A model generated the notes under the pieces. It was not told the DNA's origin. It saw only the letters and a list, made by a program, of their open reading frames with translations, and did not search any database. The position numbers were made by a program, and so were the translations under genes. 64,000 nucleotides of DNA, taken from assembly GCF_030817175.1 (NCBI RefSeq), contig NZ_JAUSYY010000001.1, forward strand, positions 2,976,001 through 3,040,000, given 5' to 3'. Shown in pieces: positions 1 through 8,593 of the stretch; positions within the stretch are counted from its first letter, which is position 1, and each line of letters starts with the position of its first letter. The DNA is from Agromyces ramosus. Lineage in GTDB: Bacteria; Actinomycetota; Actinomycetes; Actinomycetales; Microbacteriaceae.

Positions 1-315
<315 letters not shown>

Positions 316-319
316 GCCG

Positions 320-1744
320 ATGAGCGAGCGGATGCCTCGAGCGGGCGCCGGCTCGGCGGCATCCGGGTCGTTCGACCTCGTGGTGCGCGGCGAGCGGGTG
401 CTCGTCGACGGCGAGTTCACGCCCGCCGAGATCGGCGTGCGCGACGGCGTCATCGGGGCGGTCGCCCCGCTCGGTGCGGGCCTCGCCGGCGGTGCCGCGG
501 CCGGTACCGCTCGCACCCTCGAGCTCGCGCCCGACGAGGTGCTGATCCCCGGCCTCGTCGACACGCACGTGCACGTGAACGAACCGGGTCGCACCGAGTG
601 GGAGGGCTTCGCGTCGGCGACGCGGGCCGCCGCCGCGGGCGGGGTCACGACGATCGTCGACATGCCGCTCAACAGCATCCCGCCGACGACCTCGGTCGCG
701 GCGCTCGAGGTCAAGCGAGCGGCGGCAGCCGGCCGGGTCTTCGTCGACGTCGGTTTCTGGGGCGGGGTCGTGCCGGGGAACGAAGCCGACCTCGAACCGC
801 TCGTCGCCGCGGGCGTGTTCGGGTTCAAGTGCTTCCTCGTGCACTCGGGCGTCGACGAGTTCCCGGCGGTCACCGCCGACGAGCTCGAGGCCGCGATGTC
901 GGTGCTCGCGGGCGCCGGCGACTCGCTGCTCATCGTGCACGCCGAGGACGCCGCGCTCATCGACGCGGCGCCGCATCCGCACAGCCGCGAGTACGCCGAC
1001 TTCCTCGCATCCCGCCCGCGCGAGGCCGAGGGCGCCGCCGTCTCTGCCGTGATCGAGCGGGCGCAGCGCACCGGTGCGCGGGCGCACATCCTGCACCTGA
1101 GCTCGGCCGACGCGCTCGATCGCATCGCGACCGCGAAGCAGCACGGGGTGCGGGTCACCGTCGAGACCTGCCCGCACTACCTCGTGCTCACCGCCGACGA
1201 CGTGGCCACGGGCGCCACCGAGTTCAAGTGCTGCCCGCCGATCCGCGAGCCCGGCAACCGCGACGCGCTCTGGCAGGGGCTCGAGGCGGGCATCATCGAC
1301 TTCGTGGTGTCCGACCACTCACCGGCGCCGGCCGCCCTGAAGTTCGCCGGCGACGGCGACTTCGCCGAGGCGTGGGGCGGCATCGCGTCGCTGCAGCTCG
1401 GGCTGCCACTCGTGTGGACCGAGGCGCGTCGCCGCGGCATCCGGCTCGAACGGGTGGTCGAGTGGATGTCGGATGCCCCCGCCCGCCGCGTCGGGCTCAC
1501 GACCAAGGGCCGCATCGCCGAGGGCATGGCGGCCGACTTCGCGGTCTTCGCCCCCGAGGCGACGTTCACGGTGGATGCCGCGGCGCTCGAGCACCGGCAT
1601 CCGGTCACGCCGTACGACGGTCGCGAACTCACCGGCGTCGTGCGCGGCGCCCACCTCGCCGGCGTCGCGACCGATCGTTCGCGCCCGCGCGGGCGGCTGC
1701 TGCTCCGGGCACAATCGGAGGATGGACGAAGCGATGAGGCTTGA
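320..1744 (+). CDS. allB: Allantoinase
   Basis: A 474-residue cyclic amidohydrolase, normal length for bacterial allantoinase (about 450-470). It opens allantoin to allantoate. Visible features are the metal-binding HVHVNEPG near residue 84, the probable carboxylated lysine in GFKCFLVHSG (Lys170), the later metal-ligand regions VHAEDAAL, ILHLSS and TCPHYL, and the catalytic-aspartate region VVSDHSPAP. ATG 320 follows the allE stop by 4 nt; a second in-frame ATG lies at 332. The last 23 nt overlap the OHCU decarboxylase gene, so the purine genes form one operon. Confidence 0.93.
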   Translation: MSERMPRAGAGSAASGSFDLVVRGERVLVDGEFTPAEIGVRDGVIGAVAPLGAGLAGGAAAGTARTLELAPDEVLIPGLVDTHVHVNEPGRTEWEGFASATRAAAAGGVTTIVDMPLNSIPPTTSVAALEVKRAAAAGRVFVDVGFWGGVVPGNEADLEPLVAAGVFGFKCFLVHSGVDEFPAVTADELEAAMSVLAGAGDSLLIVHAEDAALIDAAPHPHSREYADFLASRPREAEGAAVSAVIERAQRTGARAHILHLSSADALDRIATAKQHGVRVTVETCPHYLVLTADDVATGATEFKCCPPIREPGNRDALWQGLEAGIIDFVVSDHSPAPAALKFAGDGDFAEAWGGIASLQLGLPLVWTEARRRGIRLERVVEWMSDAPARRVGLTTKGRIAEGMAADFAVFAPEATFTVDAAALEHRHPVTPYDGRELTGVVRGAHLAGVATDRSRPRGRLLLRAQSEDGRSDEA

Positions 1745-2231
1745 CGAGTTCAACGAGGCGGGACGCGAGGCGGCGATCGCGTCGCTGCGCCCCTGCCTCG
1801 ACATCACGCGCTGGTGCGAGGAACTCGCCGACGGGCGCCCCTACGACTCGGTCGACGACGTCGTGGCGCGAGCGGAGGCGGCCGCCGCGCCCTTCACGGC
1901 CGACGAGATCGAGGCGGCGCTCGCGCGCCACCCGCGCATCGGCGAACGCGCCGGCGGCGAGCACGCCGAGGCCACGATGTCGCGGGCCGAGCAGGCCGGG
2001 GTCGACCCACGTGATGCCGCGACCGCCGTCGCGCTCGCCGACGGCAACCACGCCTACGAGCAGCGGTTCGGGCGGGTCTTCCTCATCCGGGCGGCGGGGC
2101 GGTCGGCAGCGGACATCCTCGACGCGCTCACCACCCGGCTCGGCAACACGCCGGCCGAGGAACAACAGGTCGTCGCGGAGCAGCTCCGCGAGATCGCCGT
2201 CCTCCGCCTGAAGGGAATGCTCGCCGCATGA
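1722..2231 (+). CDS. uraD: OHCU decarboxylase (2-oxo-4-hydroxy-4-carboxy-5-ureidoimidazoline decarboxylase)
   Basis: A 169-residue protein of the OHCU decarboxylase family. It decarboxylates OHCU, the product of HIU hydrolase, to (S)-allantoin, the third step of urate breakdown. The family signature HPRIGE contains the probable catalytic His70, and the C-terminal part has NHAYEQRFGRVFLIRAAGR. The start chosen is ATG 1722, preceded by GGAGG-like sequence and lying inside the end of allB; ATG 1734 is an alternative. The gene overlaps the following uraH start by 4 nt (ATGA), consistent with translational coupling. Confidence 0.92.
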   Translation: MDEAMRLDEFNEAGREAAIASLRPCLDITRWCEELADGRPYDSVDDVVARAEAAAAPFTADEIEAALARHPRIGERAGGEHAEATMSRAEQAGVDPRDAATAVALADGNHAYEQRFGRVFLIRAAGRSAADILDALTTRLGNTPAEEQQVVAEQLREIAVLRLKGMLAA

Positions 2232-2578
2232 ACAGCTCCAGGATCACCACGCACGTGCTCGATGCCGCCACCGGCCATCCAGCCGAGGGCGTGCCGGTGC
2301 AGCTCTCCGGCCGCGAGGGTGGTGACGGCACCGAATGGCGAGTGCTGGCCGAGGGCGTCACCGACGCCGACGGCCGCATCATGCGACTCGGCGGCGACGA
2401 CCTGCCGGCGGGGGAGTACCGCATCCGCTTCGATACGGGCGCGTACTTCCGGGCGCAACGCGCCGAGACGTTCTACCCCGAGGCCGTGATCACCTTCATC
2501 GTCACCGACGACGGACGTCACGTGCATGTGCCGCTGCTCCTGAGCCCGTTCGCCTATTCCACCTATCGAGGGAGCTGA
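2228..2578 (+). CDS. uraH: 5-hydroxyisourate hydrolase
   Basis: A 116-residue transthyretin-related protein, the usual size for HIU hydrolase. It hydrolyses 5-hydroxyisourate, the urate oxidase product, to OHCU. Diagnostic features are the N-terminal HVLDAATGHPAEGVPV and the C-terminal tetrapeptide YRGS that distinguishes the enzyme from true transthyretin. It overlaps uraD by 4 nt and ends 3 nt before the urate oxidase ATG, so the three enzymes of the urate-to-allantoin sequence are made together. Confidence 0.95.
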   Translation: MNSSRITTHVLDAATGHPAEGVPVQLSGREGGDGTEWRVLAEGVTDADGRIMRLGGDDLPAGEYRIRFDTGAYFRAQRAETFYPEAVITFIVTDDGRHVHVPLLLSPFAYSTYRGS

Positions 2579-2581
2579 GCC

Positions 2582-3496
2582 ATGGTCGAGCCCGCCATCG
2601 TCCTCGGGACGAACCAGTACGGCAAGGCCGAGGTGCGGGTCGTCAAGGTCACCCGCGACACCGACCGCCACGAGATCGAGGACCTCAACGTCACCTCGCA
2701 GTTGCGAGGCGATTTCGCGGCGGCGCACCTCGCCGGCGACAACTCCCACGTGGTGCCGACCGACACGCAGAAGAACACGATCTTCGCGTTCGCGCGCGAC
2801 GGCGTCGGCTCGCCCGAGGCGTTCCTCCTCCGGCTCGCCGAGCACTTCACGAGCTCGTTCGACTGGGTGACCGGGGGCCGCTGGGAGGCGGAGTCGTTCG
2901 CCTGGCAGCGCATCGTCGTCGACGGCGCCGAGCACGATCACGCGTTCGTGCGCGGCGGGCAGGAGGTGCGCACCGCGGTGGTCGTCGCCGACGGCGCCGA
3001 GCGCCACGTGATCGCCGGCCTCAAGGAGCTCACGGTGCTGAAGACCACGCAGTCGGGATTCGAGGGCTATCCGAAGGACCGCTACACGACGCTGCCCGAG
3101 ACCGCCGACCGGGTGCTGGCAACGGATGTCGCGGCACGGTGGCGCTACGACGGCGCCCATGCCGGCGCGGCCGACGTCGACTACGACGCGGTGTACGCGA
3201 GCGTGCGCGCGCTCCTGCTCGAGGCGTTCGCCGCGCGGTACTCGGCGGCGCTGCAGGCCACCCTGTTCGACATGGGCCGGCGCGTGCTCGAGGTGCATCC
3301 CGAGATCGCGGAGATCCGCTTCTCGATGCCGAACAAGCACCACTTCGTCGTCGACCTCGCCCCGTTCGGGCTCGACAACCCGAATGAGGTCTTCTTCGCG
3401 GCCGACCGGCCCTACGGACTCATCGAGGCGACGGTCACGCGCGAGGGCGCCGAGAGCCCGGCGGCCGCCTGGGAGGGCATCGCCGGCTTCTGCTGA
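2582..3496 (+). CDS. pucL: Urate oxidase (factor-independent uricase)
   Basis: A 304-residue cofactor-free uricase, close to the usual 290-310. It oxidises urate with O2 to 5-hydroxyisourate and H2O2. Recognisable are the N-terminal GTNQYGKAEVRVVKV, the tunnel-fold motif VVPTDTQKNTIFAFA with the conserved Thr of the active site, and the later STLPETADR-like TTLPETADRVLATD. The start has GGGAGC 5-10 nt upstream. It is the last clear purine gene of the operon; the next gene begins 94 nt later. Confidence 0.95.
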   Translation: MVEPAIVLGTNQYGKAEVRVVKVTRDTDRHEIEDLNVTSQLRGDFAAAHLAGDNSHVVPTDTQKNTIFAFARDGVGSPEAFLLRLAEHFTSSFDWVTGGRWEAESFAWQRIVVDGAEHDHAFVRGGQEVRTAVVVADGAERHVIAGLKELTVLKTTQSGFEGYPKDRYTTLPETADRVLATDVAARWRYDGAHAGAADVDYDAVYASVRALLLEAFAARYSAALQATLFDMGRRVLEVHPEIAEIRFSMPNKHHFVVDLAPFGLDNPNEVFFAADRPYGLIEATVTREGAESPAAAWEGIAGFC

Positions 3497-3590
3497 GCGG
3501 ATGCCGCGGCGGCGGCGACCGCGGGCGCCGGCGTGCGTCGAGCGACGAACATGGGCGCCGGCGGGTGCGCGCGGTGAGAGGCTTGAGCGC

Positions 3591-4883
3591 ATGACGATTG
3601 CCCCACTGTCCATCGATTCGAGCGGCGTCAACTGGGCCGGCAACCTCAGCTACGGCGCGCGCGGAGTCGTCGCCCCGCGCAGCCTCGCCGAGTTGCGACT
3701 CGTGCTCGCCGACGCCGAGCGCACCGGCGAACGCGTGCGCCCCCTCGGAACCCGCCACTCGTTCAACGGCATCGCCGACACCGAGGGACTGCTCGTCTCC
3801 ACCGCGGCGCTGCCCGCCGAGATCGAGCTCGACGCCGAACGGCGCCTCGTGCGCGTGAGCGGCGGGCTCCGCTATGGCGACGTCGCAGTGCAGCTCCAAC
3901 GCGAGGGCTGGGCGGTGGGCAACCTCGCGTCGCTGCCGCACATCTCGGTGGCGGGCGCCGTCAGCACGGGCACGCACGGATCGGGGGTCCGCAACGGCTC
4001 GCTCGCGGCATCCGTCGCCTCGATCGAGCTGGTGACGGCGTCGGGCGAGCTCGTGACGCTCAGCCGCGGCGATGCCGACTTCGACGCGGTCGTCGTGGGG
4101 CTCGGCGCGTTCGGCGTCGTCACGCGCGTGACGCTCGACCTCGAACCGAGCTTCGACGTCGAGCAGACCGTCTACGAACGCCTCGCCCTCGACGCGGTGC
4201 TCGCCGACCTCGACATGGTGCTCGGGCTCGGGTACTCCGTGAGCCTCTTCACGACCTGGCGCGACGTCGACGTCGTCGACCAGCTCTGGCTCAAGCGGCG
4301 GCCCGATCGCGACGCAGCGGCGCCCGCCGACGTCGCCGGCGCCCGCCCGGCATCGGGCCCGCGCCATCCGCTTCCCGATGTCTCCGCCGAGCACTGCACC
4401 GAGCAGGGCGGCGTCGCAGGTCCGTGGCTCGAACGGCTGCCGCACTTCAAGATGGGCTTCACGCCGTCGAACGGCGAAGAGCTGCAATCCGAATACCTCG
4501 TTCCCCGCGCGAACGCGGTCGCCGCGATCGAGGCGGTGCGCGGCCTCGCGGCCGAGGTCGCGCCGCTGCTGTTCGTGAGCGAGGTGCGCACGGTCGCCGC
4601 CGACTCGCTGTGGCTGAGCTCCGCATTCGAGCGCGACGTCGTCGCCCTGCACTTCACGTGGCGACCGAAGCAGGCCGAGGTGCTCGCGCTGCTGCCGCGA
4701 CTCGAGGCGGCCCTCGCCCGCCTCGAGGCCCGGCCGCACTGGGGCAAGCTCTTCGTAGCGGATGCCGCGGCGCTCGCCCCTCGCTATCCCCGCTTCGACG
4801 CCTTCACGGCGCTCGCCGCCGGCTACGACCCGAAGGGCCGCTTCCGCAACGCCTTCACGGAGCGCGTGCTCTTCGGCGCCTGA
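3591..4883 (+). CDS. xyoA: FAD-dependent alditol/xylitol oxidase-like protein
   Basis: A 430-residue vanillyl-alcohol-oxidase-family flavoprotein with an N-terminal FAD-binding domain (about residues 20-180) and a D-arabinono-1,4-lactone-oxidase-type C-terminal domain. RPLGTRHSFNG carries His56, equivalent to the covalent FAD-linking histidine of actinobacterial alditol oxidase, and SVAGAVSTGTHGSG is the FAD-contacting loop. AldO enzymes oxidise xylitol or sorbitol at C1 with O2. ATG 3591 was chosen because it begins the conserved domain; the frame is open farther upstream only as urate oxidase shadow. It lies 94 nt after the uricase gene, so co-transcription is possible but the substrate is unproven. 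Confidence 0.85.
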   Translation: MTIAPLSIDSSGVNWAGNLSYGARGVVAPRSLAELRLVLADAERTGERVRPLGTRHSFNGIADTEGLLVSTAALPAEIELDAERRLVRVSGGLRYGDVAVQLQREGWAVGNLASLPHISVAGAVSTGTHGSGVRNGSLAASVASIELVTASGELVTLSRGDADFDAVVVGLGAFGVVTRVTLDLEPSFDVEQTVYERLALDAVLADLDMVLGLGYSVSLFTTWRDVDVVDQLWLKRRPDRDAAAPADVAGARPASGPRHPLPDVSAEHCTEQGGVAGPWLERLPHFKMGFTPSNGEELQSEYLVPRANAVAAIEAVRGLAAEVAPLLFVSEVRTVAADSLWLSSAFERDVVALHFTWRPKQAEVLALLPRLEAALARLEARPHWGKLFVADAAALAPRYPRFDAFTALAAGYDPKGRFRNAFTERVLFGA

Positions 4884-4935
4884 CGCCGCCTCGCGGCATC
4901 CGACGCCTCTTCGCGCGGCGCCACGCTCATCGAAG

Positions 4936-4982
4936 GTGCGCTCGTGGTCGGAATGGGTGCGATATTCCGACCACAAGCGCAC
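4936..4982. terminator. Inverted repeat, probable terminator of the purine/xyoA operon
   Basis: Arms 4936-4954 and 4964-4982 (19 nt each, one mismatch) flank a 9-nt loop. The repeat lies 53 nt after the xyoA stop and before the next promoter. There is no T tract, as is common in high-GC actinobacteria. The distal arm plus its downstream flank recurs with small changes at 9215-9240. Confidence 0.5.
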
Positions 4983-5041
4983 TCTCGCGTGAATGGCACC
5001 GCGACGATGCGCCGCCCTGCCGGCCGCGATAGCGTCGGGGG

Positions 5042-6316
5042 ATGCGGATCCTCCTCGTCGGCGCCGGTGGCGTCGGAGATGCCATTGCCAAGATCGCGGC
5101 CCGTCGCGACTTCTTCGAACTCCTCGTCGTCGGCGACTACGACGAATCTCGGGCCGAGCGCACCGTGGAGTGGATCCGCGCGAAGCACGGCGAGGCGGTG
5201 GCCGCCCGGTTCGCCACGACGCAGATCGATGCGAGCGATCCCGACGTCGTGGCATCCGTCGCCCGCGACCTCCGTGCGACGCACGTCATGAACGCCGTCG
5301 AGCCGAAGTTCGTGCCGTCGATCTTCGCGGGCGCCCTGGCGGCCGGCGCCGACTACCTCGACATGGCGATGAGCCTCTCGGAGCCGCATCCGTCCGACCC
5401 GTACGCACAGACGGGCGTGAAGCTCGGCGACGACCAATTCGCCCAGTCCGGCGACTGGGATGCGGCGGGCCGCCTCGCCCTCGTGGGCATGGGCGTCGAA
5501 CCGGGCCTCAGCGACGTGTTCGCGCGGTACGCCGCCGATCACCTGTTCAGCGACATCGACGAGCTCGGGGTGCGCGACGGCGCGAACCTCGTCGTCACCG
5601 ATGAGGCCGGGAACGAGATCTTCGCGCCCTCGTTCTCGATCTGGACCACGATCGAGGAATGCCTGAACCCGCCCGTGATCTGGGAGCAGGCGGCCGGCTG
5701 GTACACGACGCCGCCGTTCTCCCAGCCCGAGGTGTTCGTCTTCCCCGACGGCATCGGCCCGGTCGAGTGCGTGAACGTCGAGCACGAGGAGGTGCTCCTC
5801 ATGCCGCGGTGGGTCGACGCGAAGCGCGTCACCTTCAAGTACGGCCTCGGCGAGGAGTTCATCAACGTGCTGCGGGTGCTGCACCTGCTCGGCCTCGACT
5901 CCACGACGCCGGTGCGCGTGCGGAGCGCCGACGGCCCGGTGCACGTCGCGCCGCGTGACGTCGTGGCATCGGCGTTGCCCGACCCGGCGTCGATCGGCCC
6001 GCGCATGACCGGCAAGACCTGCGCCGGCCTGTGGGTCACGGGCACCGGCACCGACGGCGAACCGCGCGAGGTGTACCTGTACCACGTGTCCGACAACGAG
6101 TGGACGATGGCCGAGTACGAGGCGCAGTGCGTCGTGTGGCAGACCGCGCTGAACCCGGTGATCGCGCTCGAGCTGCTCGCGACCGGCGCGTGGTCGGGCC
6201 GCGGAGTGCTCGGGCCCGAGGCGTTCGACGCGGCGCCCTTTCTCGAGCTCATGGCCCGCCCCGAAGCCGACGGCGGCTACGGCCAGGCCTGGGGCATGGA
6301 GGATCGGCTGGCGTGA
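5042..6316 (+). CDS. Saccharopine dehydrogenase family oxidoreductase
   Basis: A 424-residue protein with an N-terminal Rossmann motif VGAGGVGDAI (residues 6-15) and the saccharopine-dehydrogenase/homospermidine-synthase-like catalytic fold. Later conserved parts include GVEPGLSDVFARYAADHLF and the C-terminal NPVIALELLATGAW. Members reduce or form secondary-amine amino acids; the substrate here is not identifiable. A probable -10 TAGCGT (5030-5035) ends 6 nt before the ATG, suggesting leaderless initiation. The stop overlaps the GNAT start by 4 nt, and a racemase follows, so a role in N-substituted or N-acyl amino-acid chemistry is inferred. Confidence 0.8.
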   Translation: MRILLVGAGGVGDAIAKIAARRDFFELLVVGDYDESRAERTVEWIRAKHGEAVAARFATTQIDASDPDVVASVARDLRATHVMNAVEPKFVPSIFAGALAAGADYLDMAMSLSEPHPSDPYAQTGVKLGDDQFAQSGDWDAAGRLALVGMGVEPGLSDVFARYAADHLFSDIDELGVRDGANLVVTDEAGNEIFAPSFSIWTTIEECLNPPVIWEQAAGWYTTPPFSQPEVFVFPDGIGPVECVNVEHEEVLLMPRWVDAKRVTFKYGLGEEFINVLRVLHLLGLDSTTPVRVRSADGPVHVAPRDVVASALPDPASIGPRMTGKTCAGLWVTGTGTDGEPREVYLYHVSDNEWTMAEYEAQCVVWQTALNPVIALELLATGAWSGRGVLGPEAFDAAPFLELMARPEADGGYGQAWGMEDRLA

Positions 6317-7143
6317 CCGTTCGCACGGGTGAGGTGGCCGCGGCGCTGATCGCAGCGGCCGAGGCGGCAGCGGATGCCGCCGACACGCGCTCCGGCGTGC
6401 GAACCCGCCCGGCCCGGCGCGCCGAGCTCGGCGGCGTGCTCGCCCGCTTCGAGTCGACCTGGGGCGGCGGACGCGGCGCCGACCTCGCGACGATCCAGGC
6501 CCTCCACCACGCGGGCAACACCGTGCTCGTCGCGGTGCCCGCGTCTGCGGCCGACGACGAGCGGGCGGATGCCGCGGCAGCGCCCATCGGCGCCACGCTC
6601 GGCTTCCTCGGCTGGACGGGCGGACTGCACGTGCACTCGCACATGAACGCCGTCGACCCCGCGGCGCGCGGGCGCGGCATCGGCGTCGCGCTGAAGCTCC
6701 GGCAGCGGGCGGTGTGCCTCGCCCACGGCGTCACCGAGATGCGGTGGACGTACGACCCGCTCATCCGTCGCAACGCGCACCTGAACCTCGTGCGGCTCGG
6801 AGCCGAGGTCACGCGATTCCTGCCAGACTTCTACGGGCAGCTCGACGACGCGATCACCGGCACCGACCGCAGCGACCGCTTCGAGGTGCGGTGGCGACTC
6901 GACGGCCGGCGCACCGCGAGGGCGCTCGGGCGTGGGCCGGTGCCCGAGTGGCACGCCGAGGGCGGACTCGCGCTCGCCGCGGACTTCGAGGCGCTCCGTG
7001 CCGCGGATCCCGCCGCGGCAGCGCGGCTGCGCGACGAGTCTCGCGCAGCGTTCGCGGTGCTCGGCGCCGGCGGGCTGCGCGCCGACCTCGACGCGAACGG
7101 CGACTACGTCTTCACCCGCGACGACCCCGACCGGGAGGCCTGA
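6313..7143 (+). CDS. GNAT family N-acyltransferase (COG3375-like)
   Basis: A 276-residue GNAT-fold protein. The acyl-CoA-binding motif is visible as MNAVDPAARGRGIGVALKLRQR, followed by TEMRWTYDPLIRRNAHLNLVRLGA, typical of the long COG3375 type that accompanies N-succinylamino-acid racemases. The GTG start overlaps the upstream stop (GTGA at 6313-6316), and the stop overlaps the racemase ATG by one base. In Geobacillus such a GNAT succinylates D-amino acids before racemisation; that function is inferred here from neighbourhood, not from active-site residues. Confidence 0.8.
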   Translation: MTVRTGEVAAALIAAAEAAADAADTRSGVRTRPARRAELGGVLARFESTWGGGRGADLATIQALHHAGNTVLVAVPASAADDERADAAAAPIGATLGFLGWTGGLHVHSHMNAVDPAARGRGIGVALKLRQRAVCLAHGVTEMRWTYDPLIRRNAHLNLVRLGAEVTRFLPDFYGQLDDAITGTDRSDRFEVRWRLDGRRTARALGRGPVPEWHAEGGLALAADFEALRAADPAAAARLRDESRAAFAVLGAGGLRADLDANGDYVFTRDDPDREA

Positions 7144-8447
7144 TGATCGACACGGCACGCAGCACCACCGGCATCGAACGCATCGAGCTGCACCGGGTCG
7201 AGGTACCGCTCGTGCGCCCATTCGAGACCTCGTTCGGCCGCGAGACCGTGCGCGAGGTACTCCTCGTGCGCGTCGTGACCGATGCGGGCGAGGGGTGGGG
7301 CGAGTGCGTCGCGGGGCGCGACCCGTTCTACTCGGGCGAATACGTCGCTGGCGCGGCATCCGTGATCGAGCGCTACCTGGGGCCGGCGCTCCTGCGGCGC
7401 CACACCGCGGCGTTCGAAGAACACGGGCATATGACCGGCGTGCTCATCGACGACCCGTCTCGCTCGGCGGGCGTCTGGGTCGACGATCGGGAGCAGCACG
7501 CCGCCGGCGCCGATCGGCGCGCTGCCGCCGCGGCAGGCGGTGCGGCCGCTTCGATCGCGAGCGTGCCGCTCGCGGCATCCGTCGCGTCGACGCTCGCGTT
7601 CGTCGCCGGCCATCGCATGGCCAAGGCCGCGCTCGAGGCGGCCGTGCTCGACGCCGAGCTGCGGGCGCAGGGCCGCTCGATGGGCGAGGCGTTCGGCGCG
7701 GTGCGGGAGTGGGTCGACTGCGGCGTCTCGGTCGGCATCGCGCCGACCGTCGACGAGCTGCTCGACGAGGTGTCGGGCTACGTCGAGCAGGGCTACCGCC
7801 GCATCAAGCTCAAGATCAAGCCCGGCTGGGACCTCATTCCCGTCGGCGCCGTGCGCGAGATGCTCGGGCGCGACGCGATGCTCCAGGTCGACGCGAACAC
7901 CGCGTACACGGCCGACGACATCCCGCTGCTCGCGAGCCTCGACGCCTTCGAGCTGCTGCTCATCGAACAACCCTTCGCCGAGGAGGACCTCGCCACGCAC
8001 GTGCGCCTCGCCGAGGCGTGCGAGACGCCGGTGTGCCTCGACGAGTCGATCCTCGACGTCACGACTGCGGTCGACGCGATCGACCGCGGTGCGACCTCGA
8101 TCGTGAACATCAAGCCCGGACGCATGGGCGGCTACCTCGAGGCGCTGCGGGTGCACGATGCTTGCCGCGCACTCGACGTGCCGGTGTGGTGCGGCGGCAT
8201 GCTCGAGACGGGCGTCGGACGCGCGGCGAACGTGGCACTCGCGGCGCTGCCCGGCTTCCTGCTGCCCGGCGACACCTCGGCGTCGTCGCGCTACTTCGCC
8301 GAGGACCTCACCGAGCCGTTCGAGCTCGGCTCCGGCGAGCACCGCGGGCAGCTTCGGGTTCCGGATGCCCCGGGCACCGGCGTGACCGTGCGCGACGACC
8401 TCGTGCGCGCCTGGGCGACCGCGGCGCCCGCGGTGCTCACGCGCTGA
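7143..8447 (+). CDS. N-acylamino-acid racemase / o-succinylbenzoate synthase-like enolase-superfamily enzyme
   Basis: A 434-residue muconate-lactonizing-subgroup enolase. The acid/base pair is present as IKLKIKPGW (Lys222/Lys224) and NIKPGRMGG (Lys324), and the Mg ligands as QVDANTAY (Asp250), IEQPF (Glu275) and LDESI (Asp300). Typical members have about 370 residues; the excess is a hydrophobic, alanine-rich insertion around residues 98-150, between the capping domain and AGHRMAKAALE. No menaquinone genes surround it, while a COG3375 GNAT precedes it, which favours N-succinylamino-acid racemase over MenC. It is the last gene of a tight three-gene operon. Confidence 0.85.
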   Translation: MIDTARSTTGIERIELHRVEVPLVRPFETSFGRETVREVLLVRVVTDAGEGWGECVAGRDPFYSGEYVAGAASVIERYLGPALLRRHTAAFEEHGHMTGVLIDDPSRSAGVWVDDREQHAAGADRRAAAAAGGAAASIASVPLAASVASTLAFVAGHRMAKAALEAAVLDAELRAQGRSMGEAFGAVREWVDCGVSVGIAPTVDELLDEVSGYVEQGYRRIKLKIKPGWDLIPVGAVREMLGRDAMLQVDANTAYTADDIPLLASLDAFELLLIEQPFAEEDLATHVRLAEACETPVCLDESILDVTTAVDAIDRGATSIVNIKPGRMGGYLEALRVHDACRALDVPVWCGGMLETGVGRAANVALAALPGFLLPGDTSASSRYFAEDLTEPFELGSGEHRGQLRVPDAPGTGVTVRDDLVRAWATAAPAVLTR

Positions 8448-8506
8448 CGCGCCCACGCTCACGCTCACGCCCGATCCGACTGCGCGCTCTCGAGGGGCGG
8501 CGGAGG

Positions 8507-8553
8507 CCCGCTCTCCTGTGGAGAACCGCATCACGCCTCCACAGGAGAGCGGG
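8507..8553. terminator. Perfect 16-bp stem-loop, probable terminator
   Basis: Arms 8507-8522 and 8538-8553 are perfectly complementary (CCCGCTCTCCTGTGGA and its complement) around a 15-nt loop. It lies 60 nt after the racemase stop. No T run follows. Confidence 0.55.
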
Positions 8554-8593
8554 TGCGGGAATCCGAGGCTGGCCACGACGCCAGAGTGTTGGG

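Noticed and set aside
598..1737. Long Arg-rich frame inside allB
   Set aside because: Alternative frame of a strongly supported gene; composition (Arg/Ala/Gly) is typical of GC-rich shadow frames.
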